Below are positions 49,979 to 58,275 of a DNA stretch of 64,000 bases, one piece after another. The notes beneath the pieces were generated by a model. It was not told the origin of the DNA. It was given only the letters and a program-made list of their open reading frames with translations, and ran no database searches. The DNA comes from Solirubrobacteraceae bacterium. Lineage in GTDB: Bacteria; Actinomycetota; Thermoleophilia; Solirubrobacterales; Solirubrobacteraceae. A program made the position numbers and the translations under genes. The stretch is taken from positions 62,001-126,000 of the forward strand of contig JAEMSV010000002.1 in assembly GCA_016462625.1 (NCBI GenBank), written 5' to 3'. How positions within the stretch are numbered: position 1 is the first letter of the stretch; each line of letters opens with the position of its first letter.

Positions 49979-50824
49979 TCAGCAGTTCTGCGCGATCTGC
50001 GGGTTGCGCTCGAACTGGATGAGCTGCTGCCCGATGTAGACGTTGTTCGGCTCGCTGTTGCCGGTGAGCAGGATCTCGTCGCCGGTGAGCTGGCCGGCGA
50101 GGGTGACCCGCGCGACGGATCCGCCGCCCGCCTCCGGGAACGTGTAGCCCTCCTTGAAGACCCACGTGCCGAGCTTCACGTCGGTGCAGCTCTCGCCCGA
50201 CACGGTGTTGTACGAAATCGTGTTCTGGCGGAACTGCCCGTTGGCGTAGAACCAGATACGCCAGTAGTCGGCGAACTGCCCGCTCGACGCCCACTTGTAG
50301 CGCTCGAGGAGCAGGTCCGTGCCGCGGAAGATCGCCTGGCCGGCGGCGTCGTCGCGGGTTGCTGTGATCTTCGCGCCGCCCGGTGTCACGGCCGGCGGGG
50401 TGCCGGCGGGCGCCGGCGTCGGTGCGGGAGTCGGCGTCGCCGCGACGGGAATCGTCGCCGACAGGGTCGACTTCGCGCCCGACTTCGTCCGGATCGTCAG
50501 CTTGATCGCCTGGCCCGCGAGCCCCTGGAGCGTCGTGGCCTCGGCGCCGGTGACGCCCTTGCTCTTCCAGACGCCCAGCGCCTTGCCGGTCACCTTGCCC
50601 GAGCGCGTCAGCGTGTAGGTCTTGCCGCCCGCCTTCGCGCTGACCTTGGCCGGTCGCTTGCGCTTGGAGACCGACTTGTCGCTGACGATCGTCGCGACAA
50701 TCTTCGTCTTGCCGTTCTTCGTCTCGACCGACGCGCCGGCGGTGAGCTTGGCCTGCGCGGCGGCAGGAAGGGCAAGCGCCGCCACAGCGGTCAGCGCGAC
50801 GAGGGACAGTCGACGGGTGATCAC
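49979..50824 (-). CDS. Secreted protein of unknown function with Pro/Thr linker
   Basis: A 281-residue exported protein starting at GTG. Signal peptide ends around AAAQA (residue ~24). A basic N-terminal beta domain (residues 25-130) with Lys-rich segments such as SVSKRKRPAKVSAK and an SGAKSTLSATIPV end is followed by a Pro/Ala/Thr linker (TPAPTPAPAGTPP) and a C-terminal domain with WRIWFYANGQFRQN, CTDVKLGTW and a terminal Cys, probably disulphide-linked. I do not recognise a family. It lies between two GGDEF-related genes on the same strand and may be an envelope effector of that cluster (inference). Confidence 0.7.
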   Translation of the reverse strand: MITRRLSLVALTAVAALALPAAAQAKLTAGASVETKNGKTKIVATIVSDKSVSKRKRPAKVSAKAGGKTYTLTRSGKVTGKALGVWKSKGVTGAEATTLQGLAGQAIKLTIRTKSGAKSTLSATIPVAATPTPAPTPAPAGTPPAVTPGGAKITATRDDAAGQAIFRGTDLLLERYKWASSGQFADYWRIWFYANGQFRQNTISYNTVSGESCTDVKLGTWVFKEGYTFPEAGGGSVARVTLAGQLTGDEILLTGNSEPNNVYIGQQLIQFERNPQIAQNC

Positions 50825-50873
50825 CGCTCCATTGTCCAGTTCGCCGCGCCGCACCGCAACCCGGTGCTGTGGG

Positions 50874-51329
50874 CTACTCGAAGCCGCGAACGAGCAGCTC
50901 GGAGACGCAGACGGGCTTCTCGCCGCCCTCGCGCTCGAACGTCTGCGCGATCGTGAACTGCACGCCGCCGGGGACGTCGACGACCTCGCTGATCGTCGCG
51001 CGCATGCGGACCTTGCTGCCGACCGGCAGGGGCGACGGGAAACGGACCTTGCCGAGGCCGTAGTTCATGGCGAACGAGAAGCCGGTGAACGCGACGATCT
51101 CCTCGTTGAACTTCGGGCCGAGCGAGACGGTGTAGAAGCCGTGCGCGATCGTTCCGCCGAAGGGCGTCGCCTTCGCGCGCTCGGGATCGACATGGATCCA
51201 CTGATGGTCGCCCGTCACGTCGGCGAAGGCGTTGATCTCCTCCTGCGTGACCTCGTGCCAGTCGCTCACGCCGAGCTCCTCGCCGATCTTGGCCTTCAGT
51301 TCGTCGATCCCGCTGATCGTGACCGGCAT
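50874..51329 (-). CDS. MaoC-like hot-dog hydratase
   Basis: A 151-residue hot-dog protein of the MaoC/(R)-enoyl-CoA hydratase group. FADVTGDHQWIHVDPERAK is the conserved hydratase segment with the catalytic Asp and His, followed by GGTIAHGFYTVSL. It should hydrate trans-2-enoyl-CoA or a related thioester. The ATG at 51329 has a GAGGGAG SD eight bases upstream; that SD is complementary over nine bases to a segment just after the preceding gene's stop, suggesting translational control. It lies between a GGDEF gene and the secreted protein. Confidence 0.9.
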   Translation of the reverse strand: MPVTISGIDELKAKIGEELGVSDWHEVTQEEINAFADVTGDHQWIHVDPERAKATPFGGTIAHGFYTVSLGPKFNEEIVAFTGFSFAMNYGLGKVRFPSPLPVGSKVRMRATISEVVDVPGGVQFTIAQTFEREGGEKPVCVSELLVRGFE

Positions 51330-51337
51330 GCGTGTGT

Positions 51338-51395
51338 CTCCCTCGTCCGTGTTCGGTGCCGGCCAGATCTTGCCAGCCGCACGAGGGAGGTGCGG
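51338..51395 (-). promoter_or_regulatory. Candidate RNA switch: SD-sequestering hairpin before the MaoC gene
   Basis: In the minus-strand mRNA, right after the GGDEF stop, CCGCAC-CTCCCTC-GTGCGG forms hairpin A (51395-51377). Its loop CTCCCTC is the exact complement of the MaoC SD GAGGGAG (51344-51338). Alternatively CTCCCTCGT (51389-51381) can pair with ACGAGGGAG (51346-51338) over nine bases as hairpin B, burying the SD. The two folds exclude each other. Seen in sequence; regulatory action is inferred, and hairpin A may only be a terminator. Confidence 0.45.
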
Positions 51396-51396
51396 G

Positions 51397-52449
51397 TCAG
51401 GCGGCGTGGCGGCCGAAGCGCGGACCCGACGGGATCTGCTCGGGCGCCGCCGGACGGGCCTTGTCGGCGCGCTGGCGGGTGTCGGCGATCTCCGTGAGCG
51501 CCTCCGCGTCGCGGGCGTCGCGCGGGTAGGTCGCGTAGCCGACGGCGACCTCCAGCGGCTGCCCCGCGGCGTCGATCGTCCGGAGCTCCGCGCGGATGTG
51601 CCGGACGATCTCCGCCGCATCGCGTGAGCCGCACTCTGGGGCGAGCACGCAGAACTCGTCGCCGCCCTGGCGGACGACCGTGTCCTGCGCCCGCACGGCG
51701 GAGACCAGCCGATCGGCGGCCTCTCGCAGCACGTCGTCGCCCGCGGCGTGGCCGAGCGTGTCGTTGACCTCCTTGAACCGGTTCAGGTCCATGACGATCA
51801 GCGCGAGCTCGTGGTCGCCGCGCTCATGGCGGCGCAGCTCGTACTCGAGGCGCTCGTCGAGCAGCCGGCGATTGCCGATGCCCGTCAGCGGGTCGCTGCG
51901 GACGAGCTGCTCGAGCTGCTGAGCCTGGTCCTCGGCGTGCTCCCAGACGAGCATGACGAACGCGCCGAGGCCCCACGTGATCGGGACCATGAGGAGCGTG
52001 CCGATCAGCGTGACGTCGCTGAAGTCCACGAACGCGAGCGGTGCCAGCAGGACGGCGGTGGCGAAGAGGAGGTGGGCCGCGGCCCAGGGCTTCTTGTCGA
52101 TGACGAAGGCGATCGCCGGCCCCGTGAACGCGAAGAGCCCCACGACCGCGCCGCCGTTCGGCGACAGGCTGACGGCCGCGAGCGACACCTCGAGCGCGAT
52201 CACCGGCGGCAGCAGGTGAAACCAGCGGTCGTGCATCCGGTCGGTCGGGATCGCTGCGATCACAAGCCCCGTGATGACCGCGATCGCACCCATCGCGCCG
52301 ATCATCCAGGTGTCGAAGACGTGCCACGCGATCGCGGACGCGCCGCCGACGGCGATGAAGATCGCCGCGGTCGCAAAGCGCACGTTGCGCTGCCGGGAGA
52401 TGCGGCGGGAGACTCGCACCACCTTCAGAGTCGGCCGGATGTGTCCCAT
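51397..52449 (-). CDS. Membrane diguanylate cyclase (GGDEF)
   Basis: A 350-residue protein with six hydrophobic segments (residues ~25-185) and a GGDEF domain. RSDPLTGIGNRRLLDERLEYELRR opens the catalytic domain; VVRQGGDEFCVLAPE is intact and RAQD five residues earlier is the RxxD inhibition site. The N-terminal membrane part is related to those of the neighbouring GGDEF proteins. It follows the double-GGDEF gene by 39 bp in the same direction and is probably co-transcribed with it. Confidence 0.9.
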   Translation of the reverse strand: MGHIRPTLKVVRVSRRISRQRNVRFATAAIFIAVGGASAIAWHVFDTWMIGAMGAIAVITGLVIAAIPTDRMHDRWFHLLPPVIALEVSLAAVSLSPNGGAVVGLFAFTGPAIAFVIDKKPWAAAHLLFATAVLLAPLAFVDFSDVTLIGTLLMVPITWGLGAFVMLVWEHAEDQAQQLEQLVRSDPLTGIGNRRLLDERLEYELRRHERGDHELALIVMDLNRFKEVNDTLGHAAGDDVLREAADRLVSAVRAQDTVVRQGGDEFCVLAPECGSRDAAEIVRHIRAELRTIDAAGQPLEVAVGYATYPRDARDAEALTEIADTRQRADKARPAAPEQIPSGPRFGRHAA

Positions 52450-52488
52450 TTCTGAGGAGACACGCCCAGATGAGGACGAAGGTCCGTG

Positions 52489-54705
52489 TCAGACGGGGAA
52501 TCTGGCGCCGGGGCGCGCTATCGCCGGAACGGCTGCCGAGCGGCGAGCGCGACGCGGCGAGGGCCCCTTGTCGGCCCGCTGGCGCTGATCGGCGACCTCG
52601 ACGAGCGCGTCCTGCTCGGTCCCGTCGTCAGGGAACACCGCGAACCCGATCGCGCCGGCAAGGCCGCGTTCACCCGCGTCCACGCCGCCGAGCGCCTCAC
52701 GGACGTTCCGCACGATCCGCGCGGCGTCCTCGGGGCCCGTCTCGGGCGCGAGGATGCAGAACTCGTCGCCACCCTGGCGCGCCACGGTGTCCTGACGGCG
52801 GACCGCACCGCGCAGAGCGGCGGCGGCCGCGCAGAGGACCTCGTCGCCGGCCGCGTGCCCGAGGGTGTCGTTGATCGCCTTGAAGTCGTTGAGGTCGAGG
52901 ACGAACAGCGCGAGCCGGCGGCCGGTCCTCTGGTGGCGCGCGAGCTCGTAGTCCAGGCGCTCGTGCAGCAGGCGGCGGTTGCCGACCCCCGTGAGCGGGT
53001 CGCGGCGCAGCAGGCGCCCGAGCTCCTCGGCCTGCTCCTCGACCACCTGCCACGGGAGCGCGATGAACAGCACCATCGCGTAGAGCGCGACGAGGGTCGC
53101 GATCACCGCGGTGGTCTGCACGTCGTCGCCGGGGTACACGACCAGCGGGAGCGCGACGAGGCCGGTCGCCAGGATCGTCTGCGCGATCCTCCCGCGGCGG
53201 CGCTCCATCATGAACCCGATCGCCGCGCCGCTGAACATGTACAGCGGCATCGGGACGAAGGTCCACGGCTCGCACGCCAGGACGGCGACACTGATCACCG
53301 CCGACGCGATGATCGGGCCGAGGTGGAACAGCCGGGACGACATGGTCGCCGTGGGGACGAGCCGCGTCGCGACGCCCACCAGCACGGCCCCCGGCGCGAT
53401 GAAGAAGAGCGTCGGCAGGTCGAGCGCCACGCCCGCGGCTGCGCCCGCGAGACCGCCGATCACGTACACCCACACCACCGCGGCCCGCACGCCCGGCTGG
53501 CGCGACACCCGGCGCGAGAGCGGCACATGATCCTCCTCGGCCGACGGCAGCGGGACACTCGCGGGCAGCTCGATCGGCGGAGGCATCACGAACCCAGGCG
53601 GCGGCCCCGCGAATTCCGGCCCGCCCACCGAGCCCACCTTGTCCTCGCGCTGGCGCGCGTCGGCCGCCTCGAGCAGCGCCCCGGCATCGGCCGCATCCGC
53701 GGGGAAGGTCGCGGCGCCGATCGCAGCGGTGAGCGGAGCCCCGGCCGCATCGATCGTCGCGAGCATCCCGCGGATGCCCGCGACGAGTCGCTCGGCGTCC
53801 TCCGCGCTCGTCTCGGGCGCCACGACGCAGAACTCGTCGCCTCCTGGCCGGACCACCGTGTCGTGCCCGCGCAGCCCGCCCGCGAGCACCGCCCCGACCT
53901 CGCGGAGCAGCTGGTCACCTGCCGCGTGGCCGATCTCGTCGTTGACGTGCTTGAAGCCGTTCAGGTCGAGGACGAGCAGCGTGAGCGGCGTGCCGACACG
54001 AGCGTGGCGGGCGATCTCGTAGTCCAGCCGCTCGCCGAGGACCCGGCGGTTTCCAACGCCCGTGAGCGGATCGCGACGGACCAGCTGCTCGAGCATCCCG
54101 CCCTGTGCCTCCGCCGTCACCCAGACGAGGCGGATGAACGCGCCGAGCCCCGCCGCGCAGAGCAGGGCGGCGCCGAACGTGGCCGCCGACGCACCGGACT
54201 GATCGCTGAACACGAGGACGCCCGCGACGAACGCGACGACGATCCCGGCATGGATGGCCCGCGCCGGCTTCCCCTCGATGACGAAGGCGATCGTCGGGCC
54301 GAGGAACACCAGCAGCGCCCCGATCAGCCCGCCGTTCGGTGCGAGCTGGATCGCGCCCACCGCCCAGGGAACGAGCGTCAGGAGCGGCAGCACGTGGTAC
54401 CAACGAGGATGCATGTGCGCGATGGGCGTCGCCGTGATGATCAACGCGCTCACGAGGCACGCGGCCGCGGCGACCCAGAGATCGGGCAGATCCAGCAGCC
54501 AGCGGGCGCCGTAGGACCCGAGGCCCATCGTGACGAGCAGGCCGACCGTGATCGCCTTCCCGCGGCCACTTCGGCTGATCTGGCGCGCGACCGATTCGGG
54601 CTCGGTCGGCCGGTAGCCGACCAGGCCGAGCCATCGAAGAAGCCGAAGGTGTGGGCGAACGCTCTCCATCACAAGTGCGGTGCGACACGCCACAATATGG
54701 CGCAT
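52489..54705 (-). CDS. Double diguanylate cyclase: (TM-GGDEF)x2 in one polypeptide
   Basis: A 738-residue protein made of two complete membrane-GGDEF units in tandem. Unit 1 has hydrophobic helices at ~50-195 and a GGDEF loop VVRPGGDEFCVVAPE with RGHD as RxxD site. A Pro-rich linker (PPPGFVMPPPIELPA) leads to unit 2 with helices at ~430-570 and ARQGGDEFCILAPE with RRQD. Both catalytic loops are intact. Since diguanylate cyclases work as dimers of GGDEF domains, the chain could form an internal dimer or cross-link others (inference). Start: ATG at 54705 has GGTGAG six bases upstream; ATG at 54669 is an alternative. Confidence 0.88.
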   Translation of the reverse strand: MRHIVACRTALVMESVRPHLRLLRWLGLVGYRPTEPESVARQISRSGRGKAITVGLLVTMGLGSYGARWLLDLPDLWVAAAACLVSALIITATPIAHMHPRWYHVLPLLTLVPWAVGAIQLAPNGGLIGALLVFLGPTIAFVIEGKPARAIHAGIVVAFVAGVLVFSDQSGASAATFGAALLCAAGLGAFIRLVWVTAEAQGGMLEQLVRRDPLTGVGNRRVLGERLDYEIARHARVGTPLTLLVLDLNGFKHVNDEIGHAAGDQLLREVGAVLAGGLRGHDTVVRPGGDEFCVVAPETSAEDAERLVAGIRGMLATIDAAGAPLTAAIGAATFPADAADAGALLEAADARQREDKVGSVGGPEFAGPPPGFVMPPPIELPASVPLPSAEEDHVPLSRRVSRQPGVRAAVVWVYVIGGLAGAAAGVALDLPTLFFIAPGAVLVGVATRLVPTATMSSRLFHLGPIIASAVISVAVLACEPWTFVPMPLYMFSGAAIGFMMERRRGRIAQTILATGLVALPLVVYPGDDVQTTAVIATLVALYAMVLFIALPWQVVEEQAEELGRLLRRDPLTGVGNRRLLHERLDYELARHQRTGRRLALFVLDLNDFKAINDTLGHAAGDEVLCAAAAALRGAVRRQDTVARQGGDEFCILAPETGPEDAARIVRNVREALGGVDAGERGLAGAIGFAVFPDDGTEQDALVEVADQRQRADKGPSPRRARRSAAVPAIARPGARFPV

Positions 54706-54725
54706 TGCATCTCACCTGACGAGGG

Positions 54726-54741
54726 ACAACGCCTACGTTGT
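54726..54741. promoter_or_regulatory. Inverted repeat upstream of the double-GGDEF gene
   Basis: ACAACG-CCTA-CGTTGT, 6-bp arms, 21 bp before the ATG of the double cyclase and in the 95-bp gap after the UbiB-family gene. Possible operator at the head of the GGDEF gene row. Confidence 0.4.
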
Positions 54742-54800
54742 TCGTCTAGGTATGCGGACAGACCACCGAGACCTCGTCCCCCGGCGAGGTTCCGCGCATG

Positions 54801-56177
54801 CTACCCGCGGACGGCGTTCCAATGTGCTGCATCGCGCTCGCCGAGCGGCGTCGAGGGCGACGCACCGGCGTAGTACTCGCGCGCGATCTCCCCCCAATCG
54901 GCACCGGCGCGCAGCTCACCGAGCACCGACAGCAGCATGCCCTCCATGCGCCGCAGCAGCAGGGCTTGGGGCGGGATCGTCTGCATGCGCATCTGGTCGA
55001 AGTACGGCGACCGCGGCGACGAGCTGACCTCGACCATCTGGCGGACGTACTCCGGGTCGATGCGGCGGAACCCTGGCTCGAGGTTCCATTCCCCAACTGC
55101 GCGGATCTGCTCGAGGATCCGGTCCGGCTCGAACGCGGCAGGGTCGGGCAGGTAGCCGAGCGTGGCGAGACCCTCGTGCAGCGCCTCGGCATCCCCGTCG
55201 ATCGCGGCCTTGGACAGCGCGCGCTCGCCGTCGAGGTAATCCTCGGGGATATAGCGCATGAGCCCGAAGTCGAGGAAGCACACGCGACCGTCGTCGGCGA
55301 GCAGGTAATTGCCCGGGTGCGGGTCGCCGGCGGCGAGGTGCGAGTGCGTCAGGAGCCCGTAGAAGAACCGGTAGACGATCTCGGCGAACCGGTCCCGCGA
55401 CTCCTCGTCGCCGTCCTTGATGGTGCCGAAGCCCGTGCCCGAGACGAACTCGGTGACGAGCACGCGCCGGGTCGAGAGCGTCGTGTTGACCGCGGGGATC
55501 AGGACGTCCGGATGCCCGCGCAGCGCCCGGCCGACGGTGCGCTGGTGCTGGGCCTCGAGCTCATAGTCAAGCTCCTCGCCGATGCGCTCACGGAGCTCTC
55601 CCATGATCGCCTTGGCGTCGAGCCCCGGCGCGAGGCGCTTGATCAGCGGGGCCAGCATGCCCATGTTGCGCAGGTCGGTCTCGACGGCCTCGGCGACGCC
55701 CGGGTACTGGACCTTCACCGCGACGTCGTCACCGTCGTTCGTGGTCGCGCGGTAGACCTGGCCGATGGAGGCGGCGGCGATCGCATTCTCGTCGAACTCC
55801 GTGAAGTGATCGGAGACCTTGCCCCCGAGATCCTGCTTGATGACCTTCTCGATGCCCTTGAACGGGACTTGTGGCGCGTTGTCGCGGAGCGAGGCGAGCT
55901 TGTCCTTGAACTGCTCCCGCTCGGACTCGGGGATCAGGTCGAAGTCGACGGTCGACAGGACCTGCCCGAGCTTCATCGCCGCGCCCTTCATCTGCCCGAG
56001 CCGCGCGACGAGCTCCTCGGCCGTCTCCATCGCGCGCTTCTCGTTCGCAGCCCGCGCCTTGTCGTCGCTGCGGACGCGGTTCGCGGCGTTCGTGCCCGCC
56101 CACTTCATCCCCTGACCCGCGACGGTGCTGCCGAAGCGCGCCGTGCGGCCGATGCGTGAGGTGGGGATCTTGGGCAT
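54801..56177 (-). CDS. ABC1/UbiB-family atypical kinase
   Basis: A 458-residue member of the ABC1/ADCK/UbiB family. The KxGQ motif is in AMKLGQVLST; AAASIGQVYRA is the modified Ala-rich nucleotide loop (replacing the Gly-rich loop); VAVKVQYPG has the ATP-binding Lys; DPHPGNYL is the catalytic loop and FLDFGLM the metal-binding DFG. Members assist quinone biosynthesis or membrane lipid homeostasis in other systems; the target here is unknown. No TM segment at the C terminus, in contrast to E. coli UbiB. Confidence 0.88.
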   Translation of the reverse strand: MPKIPTSRIGRTARFGSTVAGQGMKWAGTNAANRVRSDDKARAANEKRAMETAEELVARLGQMKGAAMKLGQVLSTVDFDLIPESEREQFKDKLASLRDNAPQVPFKGIEKVIKQDLGGKVSDHFTEFDENAIAAASIGQVYRATTNDGDDVAVKVQYPGVAEAVETDLRNMGMLAPLIKRLAPGLDAKAIMGELRERIGEELDYELEAQHQRTVGRALRGHPDVLIPAVNTTLSTRRVLVTEFVSGTGFGTIKDGDEESRDRFAEIVYRFFYGLLTHSHLAAGDPHPGNYLLADDGRVCFLDFGLMRYIPEDYLDGERALSKAAIDGDAEALHEGLATLGYLPDPAAFEPDRILEQIRAVGEWNLEPGFRRIDPEYVRQMVEVSSSPRSPYFDQMRMQTIPPQALLLRRMEGMLLSVLGELRAGADWGEIAREYYAGASPSTPLGERDAAHWNAVRG

Positions 56178-56261
56178 GGGTGGAGCGTATTGAGTGGGGG
56201 CCGGCGTCCGGTGTGCGGCTAGGCGGCGCCGAGTTGGTCTCGGTGGGCCGCGAGGACATCG

Positions 56262-56281
56262 GCCATACCAACGAGTATGGC
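56262..56281. promoter_or_regulatory. Inverted repeat upstream of the UbiB-family gene
   Basis: GCCATAC-caacga-GTATGGC with perfect 7-bp arms, 85 bp before the UbiB-family ATG. Possible operator or part of its promoter region. The 194-bp gap around it has no gene. Confidence 0.4.
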
Positions 56282-56298
56282 GCGATCCGCGCGCCGCG

Positions 56299-56344
56299 GA
56301 CCCACCCGGGATCGGCGTCCTGCTCGAGGCGACCCGAGTGGGTC
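56299..56344 (-). terminator. Hairpin terminator after the second DUF2236 gene
   Basis: GACCCACCCGGG (56299-56310) pairs with CCCGAGTGGGTC (56333-56344), 11 of 12 positions, 22-nt loop, starting 28 bp after the DUF2236 stop codon on the minus strand. No T-tract. Confidence 0.45.
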
Positions 56345-56371
56345 ACTTCATGTTCGGCCTCCCCGCGGTCG

Positions 56372-57295
56372 CTAACCCGCCCGGACCAGGATGTGCGGCG
56401 AGTGCTCCACCGACGCCGTGCGCCCCTTCGCCATCGCACCCGCGCGGCGCTTGGCGTAGGCGGGGCCGTCGTTGCGGATCCCCTTCGGGAGCATCGGGGT
56501 CGTCGCGCGCGACGCGACGGAGAGCGCCTTGAACTCGGCCTGCTCAAACGCGTTGAGCGAAAGGCCGAGCCGGTCGGCGAGCACGTCGGGCAGCAGGCCG
56601 ATCGTGAGAATCCGCTGCGCGCGGGAGAGCGGGAGCGTCGCGGCGCGCCAGGCCAGTGGCTGCTTGACCCACCACGGCGCCCTCGGCGGCGGGGGCGGCG
56701 CGGCGAGCGTCGCGAAGACATCGTCGACCGAGGGGGTCCAGACGAGCGTGTTCTCGACCACGTCGTCGAAGTAGACCTGGAAGTCCGCCCACGTCTCGGG
56801 CATGTCGCGCCAGCGGATACCGAGGAACCGGCCCAGCCCGCGCCACTCGGCGTAGAGCGTGTCGACCTCCTCGGCGCTGAGCGGCGTACCGAACAACCGG
56901 TGTCCGGTCACGAAGGTCTCGACGACGCTGATGTGCACCCACGCCCACGCCGCCGGCTCGAGCGCGTGGTACTTCCCGCCGTCGGGCAGCGTCCCCTTGA
57001 TGAACTTGTGCATCGCGCGCACGCGGGATGCGATGGCGGCCGCGGACTCCGGGCCGCCGTAGACGAGCTGGTTGTTGAAGTCCGTGGTGCGGATCAGGCG
57101 GCCCCACGGGTCCGCGCGGAAGTCGGAGAACTGCTTGACGCCCGCGCCGATGACCGGGTGCATCACCTGGAGCAGCAGCGCGTAGCCGGCGGTGGCGGCC
57201 AGCCGGAGATCGGCCGAACGCCGCCAGGTGATCGAGCCGGGCTGGATGGCGAGGGATTCCCACTCGCTCTCGGGCGGGAGCACGGGCTCGGGCAT
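56372..57295 (-). CDS. DUF2236/MpaB-family (rubber-oxygenase-like) protein, second copy
   Basis: A 307-residue DUF2236 protein. ITWRRSADLRLAATAGYALLLQVMHPVIGAGV is the family opening with the HP motif, and HALEPAAWAWVHISVVETFVTGHRLFG the central conserved helix with His residues that may bind haem in family members. PWWVKQPLAWRAATLPLSRAQRIL follows. It is only distantly similar to the protein of 8266-9135. The ATG at 57295 leaves an 87-bp divergent gap to the exonuclease gene. No nearby regulator gene. Oxygenase activity is inferred from family. Confidence 0.85.
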   Translation of the reverse strand: MPEPVLPPESEWESLAIQPGSITWRRSADLRLAATAGYALLLQVMHPVIGAGVKQFSDFRADPWGRLIRTTDFNNQLVYGGPESAAAIASRVRAMHKFIKGTLPDGGKYHALEPAAWAWVHISVVETFVTGHRLFGTPLSAEEVDTLYAEWRGLGRFLGIRWRDMPETWADFQVYFDDVVENTLVWTPSVDDVFATLAAPPPPPRAPWWVKQPLAWRAATLPLSRAQRILTIGLLPDVLADRLGLSLNAFEQAEFKALSVASRATTPMLPKGIRNDGPAYAKRRAGAMAKGRTASVEHSPHILVRAG

Positions 57296-57321
57296 GCACG
57301 GATTGTCCGCGCTCTCACAAC

Positions 57322-57366
57322 CCACCGTGGTGTGGTGGATCGAGACCCCCGAACCACGCCAGTGGT
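57322..57366. promoter_or_regulatory. Two short inverted repeats in the DUF2236/exonuclease divergent region
   Basis: CCACC-GTGGTGT-GGTGG (57322-57338) and ACCAC-GCCA-GTGGT (57353-57366) lie between divergent starts 57295 and 57383. They use the same CCAC/GTGG half-site and may be operators. Weak evidence. Confidence 0.35.
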
Positions 57367-57382
57367 GAACTACGCTGCCGCC

Positions 57383-58252
57383 ATGGCCGGACCTCTCCTT
57401 GCCGTAGACACCCCGTCTCTCTTGTACCGCGCCTTCTACGCGCTGCCCTCGTCCATCAAGGGCAAGGACGGCCGGCCCGTCAACGCGCTGCTCGGGACGG
57501 CCAATCTCATCCTGTTCGCGCTCGAGCGGCACAACCCCCGCGCCGTCGTCCTCTGCTTCGGCGCCGAGGCCGCGCACTACCGGACCGACCTCTTCCCGCC
57601 GTACCACGCCGACCGCCCGCCGATGCCCGACGAGCTCACACCGCAGTGGGAGGACGCGCCCGCGTTCTTCGGCGCGTTCGGGTGGGAGAGCCATCACGCG
57701 GGTGACCTCGAGGCCGACGACCTGCTCGGCGCGTTCGCCAAGGTCGAGGAGGAGGCCGGCGGCACCGCGCTGCTCTTCACCGGCGACCGCGACATGTACC
57801 AGTGCGCGACGGACAAGGTGAGCATCCTGTTCCCGCGTGGCGGCAAGGACGGCCCCGAGCTCATCGACCCCGACGGGGTGCGGGAGAAGTACGGCGTCGA
57901 CCCATCCCAGGTCCCCGACTTCATCGCCCTGCGCGGCGACCCGTCCGACGGGCTTCCGGGCGCGAAGGGCATCGGTGAGAAGGGGGCTCGCGAGCTGCTC
58001 AACGAGCACGGCAGCCTCGAGGCGCTCATCGCCGCAGCACAGCGGCCCGTGCCCCCGCTGAAGCCGCGCGTGGTCGGTTCGCTGACGACCCAGCAGGAAG
58101 AGCTCCGCGCGTTCCTGGAGATCGCCACCCTCCGGCCCATCGAGGTCGAGCGGCCGGCTGACCGGCCGCTCGACACCGCAGGCGCAGCAGCAGCGGCTCG
58201 CGAGCGCGGAATCAACCGCCTTGCAGAGCGGCTTGACGGACTCACGAGCTAG
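57383..58252 (+). CDS. Stand-alone 5'-3' exonuclease (PolA N-domain-like)
   Basis: A 289-residue FEN-type nuclease without a polymerase domain. LLAVDTPSLLYRAFYALP holds the first metal Asp, DLEADDLLGAFAK and TGDRDMYQCA the central acidic cluster, and DFIALRGDPSDGLPGAKGIGEKGARELL the helix-hairpin-helix DNA-binding segment. It should remove RNA primers or flaps. The start at 57383 gives the standard N terminus. Confidence 0.92.
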   Translation: MAGPLLAVDTPSLLYRAFYALPSSIKGKDGRPVNALLGTANLILFALERHNPRAVVLCFGAEAAHYRTDLFPPYHADRPPMPDELTPQWEDAPAFFGAFGWESHHAGDLEADDLLGAFAKVEEEAGGTALLFTGDRDMYQCATDKVSILFPRGGKDGPELIDPDGVREKYGVDPSQVPDFIALRGDPSDGLPGAKGIGEKGARELLNEHGSLEALIAAAQRPVPPLKPRVVGSLTTQQEELRAFLEIATLRPIEVERPADRPLDTAGAAAAARERGINRLAERLDGLTS

Positions 58253-58275
58253 CGCCGACTGCCGAACACAGAATC

